Shown here piece after piece: positions 17,268-25,945 of a DNA stretch of 64,000 bases (position 1 is the stretch's first letter; the number at the start of each line of letters is the position of its first letter). The stretch lies in contig JAJYXQ010000055.1 of NCBI GenBank assembly GCA_021796385.1, positions 1-64,000 of the forward strand. Reading direction: 5' to 3'. The notes below the pieces were generated by a model. The model was not told the origin of the DNA and ran no database searches. It worked only from the letters and a program-made list of their open reading frames with translations. The translations under genes were made by a program, and so were the position numbers. The stretch is from Thermoplasmata archaeon (GTDB taxonomy: Archaea > Thermoplasmatota > Thermoplasmata > Lutacidiplasmatales > UBA184).

Positions 17268-19796
17268 CTACTTTCCTACCTGATTTCCACAGCTCCGGCA
17301 GAACATGAAGTCCGGCTCCAGCGGGGAGCCACATCGGCTGCAGAAGGCCGGGGCGCCGGTCGCACCCACTGGAGGAGCAGGAGGCTGTGGCTGGGCTGCA
17401 TACGAAGGATAGTTGGGCGGATAAACGGGTGGTTGGGTTGGAGGAGGCGGGTTCGCCGCGGTGACCACCGGTCCCGAGCGCCGGGAGACTAGGGCGACAA
17501 CGATGACCCCCACGACAACAACGATCACGAGGATGAGGATGAGGAAAGTGGTCGAGGGGATGCCAAGGATGGTGTTGTTTGCGTTGGGATTGCTCCCTCC
17601 TCCACCGTTGTTGTTCCCTCCCCCTCCGGCAGCGTTGACCTGGAGGACCAAGGAGGCTGGCAGGCTGGTACCGGCGCCATCCGTTGCAGTGACGGTGATG
17701 TGGAACGTCCCGCTCGCCGTCGGGACGCATGAGAGTGGGCTCGTGCTACCACTGCATCCGCTCGGGAGGCCGGTGTAAGTGAACGTCAGACTGCCGCTGC
17801 TGCCTGAGGTGGTCACAACGAACGTAAGGCTCTGTCCCTGGGTCGCCGGGTTCGGCGAGGCAACGAATTGGGTGATGGTGGGGACCCCCGTCGAACCTCC
17901 CGAAGGCTTCACGACCAGGGAGATCGATCCGTTTCCCGAATGCCCGGCTCCGTCGGTGACACCAACGGACACCACATAGGTGCCATTGTCGGTGGATGAG
18001 GGGGTGCAGACCAGCGAACTCACATCTGAGTTCAGACATCCGGGTGGGAGACCGGAGTACGTGTAAGTCAGTGTTCCCGTCCCCCCGTTGACCGTTGTCG
18101 TCAGGGTCGTGGATGTTCCGGCCACGACCGGGTTGACCGATGCCGTGAGGGCGACCGTCAGGCTTCCTCCACTGGTCGCCTTGACCTCAAGGACCAGGGA
18201 CTTCGTCGACTGGGCGTGGGTGGCATCTGTGACCGTCACGATGATGGTAAAGTTCCCGGTCACCGTTGGAGTGCAACTGAACGATGTGGCGTTGACCGAG
18301 TTGCAGCCCGTAGGAAGTCCTGTGTAGGAATAGGTGTAGGGTGCCGTACCTCCTGAGACGGCCACACTGAGCACGGTGGACTGCCCCACGGTCATCGGGT
18401 TGACGGAGGCACTGAAGCTCGTGATCGAGGGCCCTGTTCCTCCACCCGAGCAGCCGGTGGAGGCGCTCACTACGGTGACCTTGGCCGCGGGTATCGTGCA
18501 TGTTCCGAGGTTCTTCTGCGATCCTGTCCCCACGGCCTCGTACAGCGTGTACGTGCCCGGCCAAAGGGTCACTACCGCATAGCCGTTCTCGAAGGCGAGG
18601 GCGGTCTTCGTCTGGTTGATGAAGAGGTATCCAGCCGTGGTCCCTGAAACGGTCGGATCGGTGAAGTTCAGCGTCGCCACCTGGGATTTCGAATACGCGC
18701 TCCCGGGTGTCGAACTTCCGGTGGTCATCATGTTGAGGAGATTCCCGTTCGAGTCGTGGGCGCCCATCACGTCGGCGTTGTAGACGCCCTCGGCCGTCTC
18801 GCAGCCAAAGGTGTAGGCGGAAGGTGGGTCTTGCCAGTTGTGGCCATTCCAATAGCTCAAGGAAAACTGGGTCGTCGACGCTGTCATTTGGGTCTGGCTG
18901 CCTCCCCCCGGGCCGCCCGCGATGAGTTCGGCATCGTAGGGAAGCCCGATCGGGTTCAACTGGGTCCCGTCCACAACAAACCCGTACACCGAAGCGCCTG
19001 CCGCGAATGGGAAGTATGGGGTGTCATAGATCACCCACTTTCCCGCAGTCGCGGGGTCCATATATGCGAAGATTACCCCAGGCTGCTTGGTCGACGTCTC
19101 ACCCGTTGCGATCTGCATCGAGATCGAACCGGACGGGGGGTCGGTCACACCGTTCCCGGCCAAGCCGAGGCTGGCAAAGTCGTAGTACCAGGAGCCTGCA
19201 CTACCTGTACCCAAGGTCCCGTTCCCCGTCACTGAAGAAGCCGACATGCTAGCCCCCGAGGAAGACATGTTCCAGATGTTGTCCACGTAGGAAAGCATGT
19301 AGTTCGTGGTGTTGACTATCGCTACGTCCTGGACCCAATAGACATAGATGGCCCCGCCGAGGTTGAACGAGTACATGAGGTTCAGTTGGAACCCCAGCGA
19401 AGTGGCGGTCGCCCCGATCGAAGCGTTGTAGCTCGTGAGCGAGGTGTAGTCCACCGTACCGAGAAACGCCGCACTACTATAGGTGTAGGGGGTTCCCGTC
19501 CCAGGGTCCACGCCCATGTCCGACATCCCCATCGGGGCCGGCTCCGAAACGTGACAAATCGGATTGATCGCATGGCCATTGTGTTGGCGGGCCGGGGGGA
19601 GTGGGTGGGCAGGCACATCGGCACCGAGGGAATGGGGCGCCAGAAGTGCGGGTGAAACCTGAACCGATGAGACTACCGGGCCTGCCGCCGCAGGCAAGGC
19701 CCCGACGGAGAGGTATACAGACGTCAACAATAAGAGAACAACAGTGACGACACGCGTTCGATACGAACAACCCGGGCACGTGTCTTTCGGACCCAT
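17268..19796 (-). CDS. Thermopsin-family (A5) acid protease with Ig-like repeats, membrane anchor and zinc ribbon
   Basis: An 842-residue protein read from the ATG at 19796, about 35 nt after a TTTATA box; longer readings lack support. A hydrophobic signal segment is at about 15-40. The thermopsin domain (about 85-440) starts with PAPMGMSDMGVD, then YTYSSAAFLGTVDYTSL, VYWVQDVAIVN and NIWNMSSS. Three Ig-like repeats ending in CxP-type PTVTGNF or PTASGTF strands follow, then a membrane helix, a Pro-rich linker and a CX2C-X10-CX2C ribbon (Cys819, 822, 833, 836). Thermopsins are pepstatin-insensitive acid proteases of archaea. The ribbon tail is unusual. It is the first gene of a pair with the kelch protein. 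Confidence 0.82.
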   Translation of the reverse strand: MGPKDTCPGCSYRTRVVTVVLLLLTSVYLSVGALPAAAGPVVSSVQVSPALLAPHSLGADVPAHPLPPARQHNGHAINPICHVSEPAPMGMSDMGVDPGTGTPYTYSSAAFLGTVDYTSLTSYNASIGATATSLGFQLNLMYSFNLGGAIYVYWVQDVAIVNTTNYMLSYVDNIWNMSSSGASMSASSVTGNGTLGTGSAGSWYYDFASLGLAGNGVTDPPSGSISMQIATGETSTKQPGVIFAYMDPATAGKWVIYDTPYFPFAAGASVYGFVVDGTQLNPIGLPYDAELIAGGPGGGSQTQMTASTTQFSLSYWNGHNWQDPPSAYTFGCETAEGVYNADVMGAHDSNGNLLNMMTTGSSTPGSAYSKSQVATLNFTDPTVSGTTAGYLFINQTKTALAFENGYAVVTLWPGTYTLYEAVGTGSQKNLGTCTIPAAKVTVVSASTGCSGGGTGPSITSFSASVNPMTVGQSTVLSVAVSGGTAPYTYSYTGLPTGCNSVNATSFSCTPTVTGNFTIIVTVTDATHAQSTKSLVLEVKATSGGSLTVALTASVNPVVAGTSTTLTTTVNGGTGTLTYTYSGLPPGCLNSDVSSLVCTPSSTDNGTYVVSVGVTDGAGHSGNGSISLVVKPSGGSTGVPTITQFVASPNPATQGQSLTFVVTTSGSSGSLTFTYTGLPSGCSGSTSPLSCVPTASGTFHITVTATDGAGTSLPASLVLQVNAAGGGGNNNGGGGSNPNANNTILGIPSTTFLILILVIVVVVGVIVVALVSRRSGPVVTAANPPPPTQPPVYPPNYPSYAAQPQPPAPPVGATGAPAFCSRCGSPLEPDFMFCRSCGNQVGK

Positions 19797-19991
19797 GGAG
19801 TACTCTGTGGATGGATAAGGATAACTATAAACGTTTGCCATCGAACTCGAGGTGCCCTGCTTCGGCCCAATGAAGCAGGTGAGGCCGCCGAGTGGCTCGA
19901 CATCGAACCATCCCCGGGTCGTGAAGGCAGCAAGACCCGCCGTCAAACGTTAAGGCAGTGGTCGTCTTATCCCCGGCGGGGTAGGATAGCG

Positions 19992-20201
19992 ATGGTGGAG
20001 ACTTCGTACGCGGAGATCGCAGTCAGACTGGACGAACTCAAACAGCAGTTGGATGTGTTGGCGAAGCAACAGGCCGAACTTGCGTCCGGGATCCAAGAAC
20101 TCGTACAAACGTTCCGTCAGCTCTCGATGCACCTAGGGATTGCTGCGGAGCCCTACCGCACATCGAAGAAGTCAAAAGAGCCTCCTCCGGGGTTCGGCTA
20201 G
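19992..20201 (+). CDS. Small coiled-coil protein
   Basis: A 69-residue protein that is almost entirely one amphipathic helix (YAEIAVRLDELKQQLDVLAKQQAELASGIQ) with heptad spacing, followed by a basic, proline-ended tail. No family is recognised. It probably dimerises. It lies 14 bp before the RidA-like gene on the same strand, so cotranscription is likely. It is divergent from the thermopsin-like gene. Confidence 0.5.
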   Translation: MVETSYAEIAVRLDELKQQLDVLAKQQAELASGIQELVQTFRQLSMHLGIAAEPYRTSKKSKEPPPGFG

Positions 20202-20215
20202 GCTGCTAAACCTGA

Positions 20216-20698
20216 ATGTCAGATCCCTCATCCTCCTCTTCCTCGGCGGAAGAGCGGTTGTCCGCCCTCGGCCTCTCCCTTCCTGCCCCACCGCAACCCA
20301 AGGGGGCCTATGTCCCGGTTCTGCGGCATGGGGACCTCGCATGGGTGTCGGGTATGCTTCCGCTCGAGAATGGGAAGCTCGTCGTCCGCGGGACCGTCGA
20401 GGGGGAGGTCAGCGTGGCCGCGGCGTACGATGCAGCCCGGCTTGCAACCTTGGGGGGGTTGGCCGCGCTGAAATCCACCCTCGGCGACCTGCATCATGTG
20501 GCGAAAATTCTCCGCGTCGGCGTGTTCGTGGCCAGTTCCGCGGGATTCACCCGGCAACCAGAAGTGGCGAACGGTGCCTCGGAGCTCTTGTTGGCCTTGT
20601 GGGGAGAGGACGGGAAGCACGCCCGGGTCGCCGTCGGCGTTGCCCAGCTACCCCTGGGCTCTCCCGTGGAAGTGGAACTTCTCGTCGCCACTCGGTGA
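20216..20698 (+). CDS. RidA/YjgF-family protein
   Basis: A 160-residue protein with a serine-rich N-terminal extension, then the RidA fold (YVPVLRHGDLAWVSGMLPLENG, AARLATLGGLAALKSTLGDL, KILRVGVFVASS, ARVAVGVAQLPLGSPVEVE). RidA proteins deaminate reactive enamine/imine intermediates of PLP enzymes. The classical active-site Arg region reads GVAQLPLGSPVEVE without the Arg, so this resembles the divergent subfamily of unknown substrate. It ends 13 bp before the fibrillarin start and may be coupled to it. Confidence 0.82.
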   Translation: MSDPSSSSSSAEERLSALGLSLPAPPQPKGAYVPVLRHGDLAWVSGMLPLENGKLVVRGTVEGEVSVAAAYDAARLATLGGLAALKSTLGDLHHVAKILRVGVFVASSAGFTRQPEVANGASELLLALWGEDGKHARVAVGVAQLPLGSPVEVELLVATR

Positions 20699-20711
20699 GG
20701 AGGTACGGACC

Positions 20712-21371
20712 GTGGAACCCATCCGAGATCCCGGGCTCTTCCGACAAGGCCGGACCTTCTTCACGAAGAACCGGATCCCCGGTGTTTCCGTGTACGGAGA
20801 ATCCTTGCGCATCATCGACGGAACGGAATATCGCGAGTTTGACCCCTTCCGTAGCAAGCTCGCGGCCTTCGCCGCGAAGGGGGGCAAATCGTGGCCCTTT
20901 GCCCACGTGACGTCGCTCTTGTATCTGGGCGCGGGGTCCGGGACCACGGTCTCCCACGTCTCCGACATCCTCCCCAATGCGCACATCTACGCGGTGGAAC
21001 GATACCCCCGGCCATTCGGCGCCCTGCTTCGCATGGCGGAAAAGCGGACCAACATCTTCCCGATCGCGGGCGATGCCCAACTTCCCGAACGGTTCCGAGC
21101 CATTCCGGGCGAAGTGGACCTGGTCTACCAAGACGTGGCCCAACGGAACCAGGTGGAGATCCTGATCGACAATGCCTCGAGCATGCTCAACCCGCACGGT
21201 TGGGTCATCCTCCAACTGAAGACCCGCTCCATCACCCAGCGCGGATCTCCCCAGTCCATCGTTCGGAAGGCACGGCGGACCCTCGAGGACGCGGGCTTCG
21301 AAGTGGTGGAAGAGTTGGACATCGCCCCGTTCTCCCGGGAGCACTTCACCCTCGTGCTCCGTTCCCCCTGA
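20712..21371 (+). CDS. flpA: Fibrillarin-like rRNA/tRNA 2'-O-methyltransferase
   Basis: A 219-residue protein of normal archaeal length. SAM-binding motif I is YLGAGSGTTVSHVSD, with the acidic strand AVERYPRPFG, then DLVYQDVAQRNQ and VILQLKTRSI. As the catalytic subunit of C/D box sRNPs with Nop5 and L7Ae, it methylates rRNA and tRNA ribose. The start is a GTG 7 nt after a strong GAGGAGGT Shine-Dalgarno at 20697-20704. An upstream in-frame ATG would overlap ridA by 200 bp and is rejected. Nop5, its usual neighbour, is not in this window. Confidence 0.95.
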   Translation: MEPIRDPGLFRQGRTFFTKNRIPGVSVYGESLRIIDGTEYREFDPFRSKLAAFAAKGGKSWPFAHVTSLLYLGAGSGTTVSHVSDILPNAHIYAVERYPRPFGALLRMAEKRTNIFPIAGDAQLPERFRAIPGEVDLVYQDVAQRNQVEILIDNASSMLNPHGWVILQLKTRSITQRGSPQSIVRKARRTLEDAGFEVVEELDIAPFSREHFTLVLRSP

Positions 21372-21624
21372 CCCCGGCCACCGGCGGTACGTGCCCCCCT
21401 TTCCCACTACCATCGGCCTTTTCCGAGTCCGAGGAGCCCGACGATCGTCTCGGCAGCAGTCGAAGTCGCCGATCCGGAACCCTCCTTGTTGACAAAGAAC
21501 GCGGTGCGGATGAGTCAAGCCATGGACCCGATATCGAAGGGTTGGCACAACGAACGACCGGTTTCTCACCCGCTGGAGAAACGGCGGAGGCTCCCTTTTC
21601 TATCCCGACGGTTTACGCTTTACG

Positions 21625-22635
21625 ATGGCCCCTCCTTCCACCGAGATTCTCGTTCTCGGGGGCACGGGTTTCGTTGGCCGGGCCTTGGTCGCCCGGTGGG
21701 CCAGAGACGGGGTGCCGCTCCGGGTCCTCGCCCGGCAACCCGAGGTCGCCCGCACGGTCCTCCCCCCTGGGGTGGAGGTCTTCGGCGGCGAGGCGACCGA
21801 CGGTGCGGCCCTCGATCGCGCGCTCGACGGGATTTCCATGGTCTACTACCTCATCCACTCGATGGGGCCTCGCCCACCAAGGGTTGGGTTCCGGGAGGCG
21901 GACGCCCGGGTCGCGACGAGCGTGGTGGCGGCGGCCCGACGCGCCCGCGTCGACCGGATTGTCTACCTGGGGGGTCTCGGCGACGACGCACGTGAGGCTT
22001 CCAGCCACCTCGCGAGCCGACGCGAGGTGGGCCGGATTCTACGGTCGGGCCCGGCGGCGGTGACCCAACTCCGCGCCGGGATTGTGATCGGCCCGGGAGG
22101 ATCGTCGTTCGAGATGATGGTCCAACTCGTTGAGCGCCTGCCCATGATGATATGCCCCTTATGGATCGACCGACGGTGCCAGCCGATCGCTCTCGGGGAT
22201 CTGGTAGAGTACCTGGTCGGTTGCGGTCGGGACCAACGCACTCGGGGTGGCTCGTTCGACGTCGGCGGACCGGACGTGCTGCGATACTCGGAGATGCTCA
22301 TCCGGATCGGTCGGCAGCTTCACCGCCCTCCCTGCCTCGTGATTCTGCCGCGGTTCACCCCAGCGCTCTCCGCCCACTGGGTCGGCTACATCACCGACGT
22401 CTCGCCGGACCTCGCGCGTCCGGTGATTGAAGGGATGTACGTCGATGCGGTCTGCCGGGACGACCGGATTCGCTCCCTGTTACCGATCCCACAAACGGGG
22501 TTCGACCGCGCCGCCGCCGAAGCGCTTGCGGAGCGGGGGCGGCACTCCCCGGTTCCGGCTCTTCGGGGGGGGCATCTGGTCCGCCCGCTCGAGGGGCGGA
22601 TCTTCCGGCTCCTCCGTCTGGGTACCGGGGTGTAG
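21625..22635 (+). CDS. NAD(P)-binding atypical SDR / NmrA-like oxidoreductase
   Basis: A 336-residue protein. The Rossmann motif ILVLGGTGFVGRAL opens the chain, followed by EVFGGEATDGAALDRAL, VYYLIHSMG and VYLGGLGDD, the pattern of the COG0702 atypical short-chain dehydrogenases. The classic Tyr-x3-Lys pair is not evident, so the reaction is open; members include quinone or flavin reductases and sugar-nucleotide enzymes. A TTTACG box lies about 10-18 nt upstream. No operon partner is apparent. Confidence 0.78.
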   Translation: MAPPSTEILVLGGTGFVGRALVARWARDGVPLRVLARQPEVARTVLPPGVEVFGGEATDGAALDRALDGISMVYYLIHSMGPRPPRVGFREADARVATSVVAAARRARVDRIVYLGGLGDDAREASSHLASRREVGRILRSGPAAVTQLRAGIVIGPGGSSFEMMVQLVERLPMMICPLWIDRRCQPIALGDLVEYLVGCGRDQRTRGGSFDVGGPDVLRYSEMLIRIGRQLHRPPCLVILPRFTPALSAHWVGYITDVSPDLARPVIEGMYVDAVCRDDRIRSLLPIPQTGFDRAAAEALAERGRHSPVPALRGGHLVRPLEGRIFRLLRLGTGV

Positions 22636-22850
22636 GGTCCCGCGTCGGGGATTGGGAGCGCGAACGGTTTGACCCGTCCGGAGCCCATTGCCGCCGACCA
22701 CGTTGCGTGGCATCGGTCGGGTGAGTTCCACCGGACCAAGATCCCCTGGAGTTCGACCAACCGGTCGCCGAGGGTGATCCGGGCTTGGTGCCCGTCACTT
22801 CAGGGAACGCTCGAGGAGAGGAAGGGTTGCCGAAGTGAGCGAAGAGGCGA

Positions 22851-22923
22851 AGCCGCGGGAGGGATTTGAACCCTCGACCTGCTCCTTACCAAGGAGCCGC
22901 TCTGCCACCTGAGCCACCGCGGC
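22851..22923 (-). tRNA. tRNA-Thr (anticodon GGU)
   Basis: The minus strand folds into a complete cloverleaf. The acceptor GCCGCGG pairs with CCGCGGC, the D stem is GCUC/GAGC, the anticodon stem GCUCC/GGAGC carries loop UUGGUAA (anticodon GGU), and the T arm is GAGGG-UUCAAAU-CCCUC. The discriminator is U, as in other archaeal tRNA-Thr. There is no intron and CCA is not encoded. Its likely TATA box (CTAATATCC) overlaps the stop codon of the upstream crotonase gene. Confidence 0.95.
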
Positions 22924-22963
22924 GTTCCAGCGCACTGGCTGGACGAGGTAGCCCGGGTGGATA

Positions 22964-24028
22964 TTAGGGTTGTCGCGTGGGGATACGGTAGGTCGCGGTC
23001 GCGGCGGACCACGCCCGCTCCACCAGTTCCTGATAGCTTGTCGCCGTGCTGAGCGACACGTCCAGCATGCTGTTCATGAGCTCGCGCGAGGTGCGCTGCC
23101 AGATCTCGAAGAAGGGGACGAGGTTGGGAGAGTGTCCATTCGAGTCCACCCCCATCTCCTTCTTCGCCTCTTCGTAGGCCCCATACTGTTCTTTCCAGGG
23201 GGATCTCTCGCGCTGGGCGGCCCATCCCGTCCGGTCGCTGAAGTGCGGTTCCCGCTTCTCGAGGAACGCGCGCATTCCCTCTTTCTGGTCCTCGGTCTGG
23301 AAGAGGACCCCCCAGAGGTCCCGTTCATACTCGAGCCCGAGGAGCCGGGTCGCGTCCGAAGCATAGTTGACGGCGTACTTGGCTGCGGCCACCGCCGTCG
23401 CCCCCTTGGAAGCGAGGACCCGGGCGAGCGAGCGTGCTTCGTCAAGGACCTTCCCGGAGGGAACGACCCGGTCGACAAGCCCATCCCGCATGGCCACTTC
23501 GGCGGGCACTTTTTCACCCGTGAGGATCCAGTGTCGGGCCCGGGCAACCCCGATGGCCCGAGTGAGCCGCCGGGAACCGCCCCAGCCGGGGAGCACACCG
23601 ATGTTGATCTCGGGTTGTGCGAAGACGGCATCCTCGGAAGCCACGATGAAATCGCAGGCGAGCGATATCTCGCACCCACCACCCAGGCAGAAGCCCCGGA
23701 CCGCCGCGATGACGGGTACGGGCGAGCGCTCGATGAGGTTGGTGAGCGCCTGTCCCTTCGCCGAGTACCGGCGCGCTTCATCGAGGCTCATGCCTGCCAT
23801 CTCCTTAATGTTCGCCCCGGAGGAAAAGGCTCGGTCCCCGGAGCCGGTGAGGATGATGCACCGCACCGACGGGTCTTCGCTGAGCGCTACGGTCGCATCG
23901 GCTAAGGCGTCGACGACCGCGCTCGTCAGCACATTGAAGGGCGGGTTCTGTATGGTGAGCGTGGCAATCCCTTGGTCGCGTTCGATCTTGACCGGGACTG
24001 GCCCGGTCGGGCTTTCCTTTCCTTTCAT
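22964..24028 (-). CDS. Enoyl-CoA hydratase (crotonase) with a helical C-terminal extension, last gene of the PHA operon
   Basis: A 354-residue protein. The crotonase domain (about 12-265) has the SSGANIKEMAG oxyanion loop, and both hydratase acids are present: Glu in GGGCEISLACDF and Glu in AQPEINIGVLPG. The last 85 residues are not crotonase. They are predicted helices ending FFEIWQRTSRELMNSMLDVSLSTATSYQELVERAWSA, which look like phasin/PhaE-type segments. It probably supplies or drains crotonyl-CoA/3-hydroxybutyryl-CoA near PHA granules. The start ATG at 24028 lies 10 bp after phaC; a longer reading overlaps phaC. Domain call strong, tail role inferred. Confidence 0.85.
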   Translation of the reverse strand: MKGKESPTGPVPVKIERDQGIATLTIQNPPFNVLTSAVVDALADATVALSEDPSVRCIILTGSGDRAFSSGANIKEMAGMSLDEARRYSAKGQALTNLIERSPVPVIAAVRGFCLGGGCEISLACDFIVASEDAVFAQPEINIGVLPGWGGSRRLTRAIGVARARHWILTGEKVPAEVAMRDGLVDRVVPSGKVLDEARSLARVLASKGATAVAAAKYAVNYASDATRLLGLEYERDLWGVLFQTEDQKEGMRAFLEKREPHFSDRTGWAAQRERSPWKEQYGAYEEAKKEMGVDSNGHSPNLVPFFEIWQRTSRELMNSMLDVSLSTATSYQELVERAWSAATATYRIPTRQP

Positions 24029-24038
24029 GGTTGGACCT

Positions 24039-25118
24039 TCATCCCCGCAGGAACCAGTCGGCCACCGCAGGCCACATCTCCCGGTGGGCGCGGCGGCTCG
24101 TCGAGAGCCCGATGTGCCCGGCGGGAATCTCAAAGTGACGTTTCTCCCGGCTCCCCATGTACTCGAGCCCCCGGACCGTGCACTCGGCCGGCACGATGTT
24201 GTCAGTGAGCCCGACGATGCTCGCTACGGGCATCGTGATCCGCTCGAGCTTGATGGGGTCCCCATTGAGCTTCCAGGTACCTTGGATGAGCATGTCCTTC
24301 TGATAGCCATTGGTCACCACCTCGGCATAAGTGGGGCCGGCCATGGGGATCCCTTCGAGCGTCCAGCGCTCCATGCGGAGGAAGTTCTCCACGAACTCCC
24401 GGTCGTCGAGGTGAAGGAGCAGAGAGCGGTACTTCTCGTAGCCCGTTCTCATGGGATCGAGCATGTCGAAGGCTGAGTTGAAGAACTGGGGAGGGACAAG
24501 CCCGAACGTGCGGGCGATCTTCCAAGCGTCAAACCCCGGGGCATGGGCCCAGATGTTGAGGAAACTGCCCCGCGAAGTGAACGCCACCGGGGCGGCCATA
24601 AGCCCCATCTTGCGTACCTTGTCCGGGTGGAGGGCCGCATACATGGTCGTGAAGGTTCCACCCATGCAGTATCCGAGGAGATTGATCTTCTTTTCTCCGG
24701 AGATCTCGCGCACCTTGTCCACGCAGTTTTCGATGTAGCCGTTCACATAGTCGTTGACCGTAAGGTCCTTGTCGACCACGTCCGGCGTACCCCAGTCGAC
24801 GAGATAGACATCGAGACCTTTCGCCAGGAGGTCCTCCACGACGGAAATGCCGGGTTGGAGGTCCATGATGTACGGTTTGTTGATGAGGGCGTATACGAGG
24901 AGGATCGGGGGTCGCTTGCGCGAACCCCGCCCGGAGGGGGTGTCGTAGTGGAAAAGCTGGAGTTTTCCTTCCCGAAGGACGGTCCGGTGGGGTGTCATCC
25001 CGACCTCGACCCTGGGTGGGTGGGTCGCGAAGTCCATCGCTTGCCGGATTCGCCGATGGAACTCCGCGATAGGGTCGGCGCTGCCGTCCGCTCCGCTAGG
25101 GGCGCCGTTGTTCGCCAT
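24039..25118 (-). CDS. phaC: Class III poly(3-hydroxyalkanoate) synthase, PhaC subunit
   Basis: A 359-residue alpha/beta-hydrolase-type polymerase of class III length. The catalytic triad is readable as Cys151 in the lipase-box-like GYCMGGT, Asp306 in GLTDNIVP and His335 in PAGHIGL. Other family features are PILLVYALINKPYIMDL and VYLVDWGTPD. With PhaE it polymerises (R)-3-hydroxyacyl-CoA into storage polyester on granules. It lies 21 bp after phaE and 10 bp before the crotonase gene. All key residues are intact. Confidence 0.94.
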   Translation of the reverse strand: MANNGAPSGADGSADPIAEFHRRIRQAMDFATHPPRVEVGMTPHRTVLREGKLQLFHYDTPSGRGSRKRPPILLVYALINKPYIMDLQPGISVVEDLLAKGLDVYLVDWGTPDVVDKDLTVNDYVNGYIENCVDKVREISGEKKINLLGYCMGGTFTTMYAALHPDKVRKMGLMAAPVAFTSRGSFLNIWAHAPGFDAWKIARTFGLVPPQFFNSAFDMLDPMRTGYEKYRSLLLHLDDREFVENFLRMERWTLEGIPMAGPTYAEVVTNGYQKDMLIQGTWKLNGDPIKLERITMPVASIVGLTDNIVPAECTVRGLEYMGSREKRHFEIPAGHIGLSTSRRAHREMWPAVADWFLRG

Positions 25119-25139
25119 GGGTGGCGGTGAGGAGTTCCC

Positions 25140-25940
25140 CTACCTTATCTTTTCGCCTAGGCGATCGACCTTCTCGGAGAGGTTCCGGAGGGTCTCCTGG
25201 AGCTCGGCGATGTCCTTCTTGGTGGGGATCCCTCCCGCAAAGGAGGCCAGGCCGCCGTTCTCAGCGATGGCCCGCTGGGCTTCGAGGGTCGAATCCAGGG
25301 TCTTCCCGAACAAGGTCACGAAGGTCGGGCTGGTCAGGTACGAGTAGGAGAGCTTGCGGAAGTTCTCCCCGAAGTCCTTGAGAGCGCCTTCCTGTCGCTG
25401 GACGAAATCATCGAACTTGAACTCGGGGCGGAACGATTGCGCGTACCGCTCGAAGAGGGTCCCGAAGAGGTCCGTCCAGAACCTTTGGAAGAGCTCCACC
25501 GTCTCCCGGCCTTGTTGCTCGGGGGAGCGGGGGGTCACGGAAGCCGTCCGGCTCCATGCTTCGAAAAGATCTTTCTGGGTGTTCACACCGGTGGTCATCG
25601 CGTCGACGATCTTGCGGCCCACTTCGTCGGCCATCTCGGTCCATTGCTGGAACCGGGCGGCGACCTCTTTGACGTCCGTCTCGGTTGGGCGGGGTCGTGC
25701 CGCCTCCTTCGTGGTAGCGACCCACTTCTCATACTCGCGTTGCTGCTCCTCGCCGAACCGGCGGATGGTCTCGGTTGCGGTCTCGCCTAGGTCCTCGGCG
25801 AACTTGACCCAGGAGCCGATAAACTCCTCTCCTGGGGTGCCAAAGACCGGCGAGGCCTGGGGGGGAGATTTCTCGGTGCGCTGTTCGGTTGGTGGGGCTT
25901 GTTTTGTTGTCGCACTTCGTGCGTTCTTCTTGGTTGGCAT
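25140..25940 (-). CDS. phaE: Poly(3-hydroxyalkanoate) synthase subunit PhaE
   Basis: A 266-residue mostly helical protein with a basic, Ala/Pro/Thr-rich N-terminus. The PhaE core has long amphipathic helices (EEFIGSWVKFAEDLGETATE, FQRFWTDLFGTLFERYAQSF, FGENFRKLSYSYLTSPTFV) and a closing coiled coil (DIAELQETLRNLSEKVDRLG). It activates PhaC in class III synthases. The ATG at 25940 is chosen because an AAGGA tract sits 9 nt upstream. An ATG at 25949 overlapping the preceding stop (ATGA) is a close alternative. Confidence comes from helix pattern plus neighbours. Confidence 0.85.
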   Translation of the reverse strand: MPTKKNARSATTKQAPPTEQRTEKSPPQASPVFGTPGEEFIGSWVKFAEDLGETATETIRRFGEEQQREYEKWVATTKEAARPRPTETDVKEVAARFQQWTEMADEVGRKIVDAMTTGVNTQKDLFEAWSRTASVTPRSPEQQGRETVELFQRFWTDLFGTLFERYAQSFRPEFKFDDFVQRQEGALKDFGENFRKLSYSYLTSPTFVTLFGKTLDSTLEAQRAIAENGGLASFAGGIPTKKDIAELQETLRNLSEKVDRLGEKIR

Positions 25941-25945
25941 GTTCT

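Noticed and set aside
20891-22063. 390-codon frame overlapping flpA and the SDR gene
   Set aside because: It is out of frame with both recognised genes and lacks hydrophobic core patterns or a start signal.
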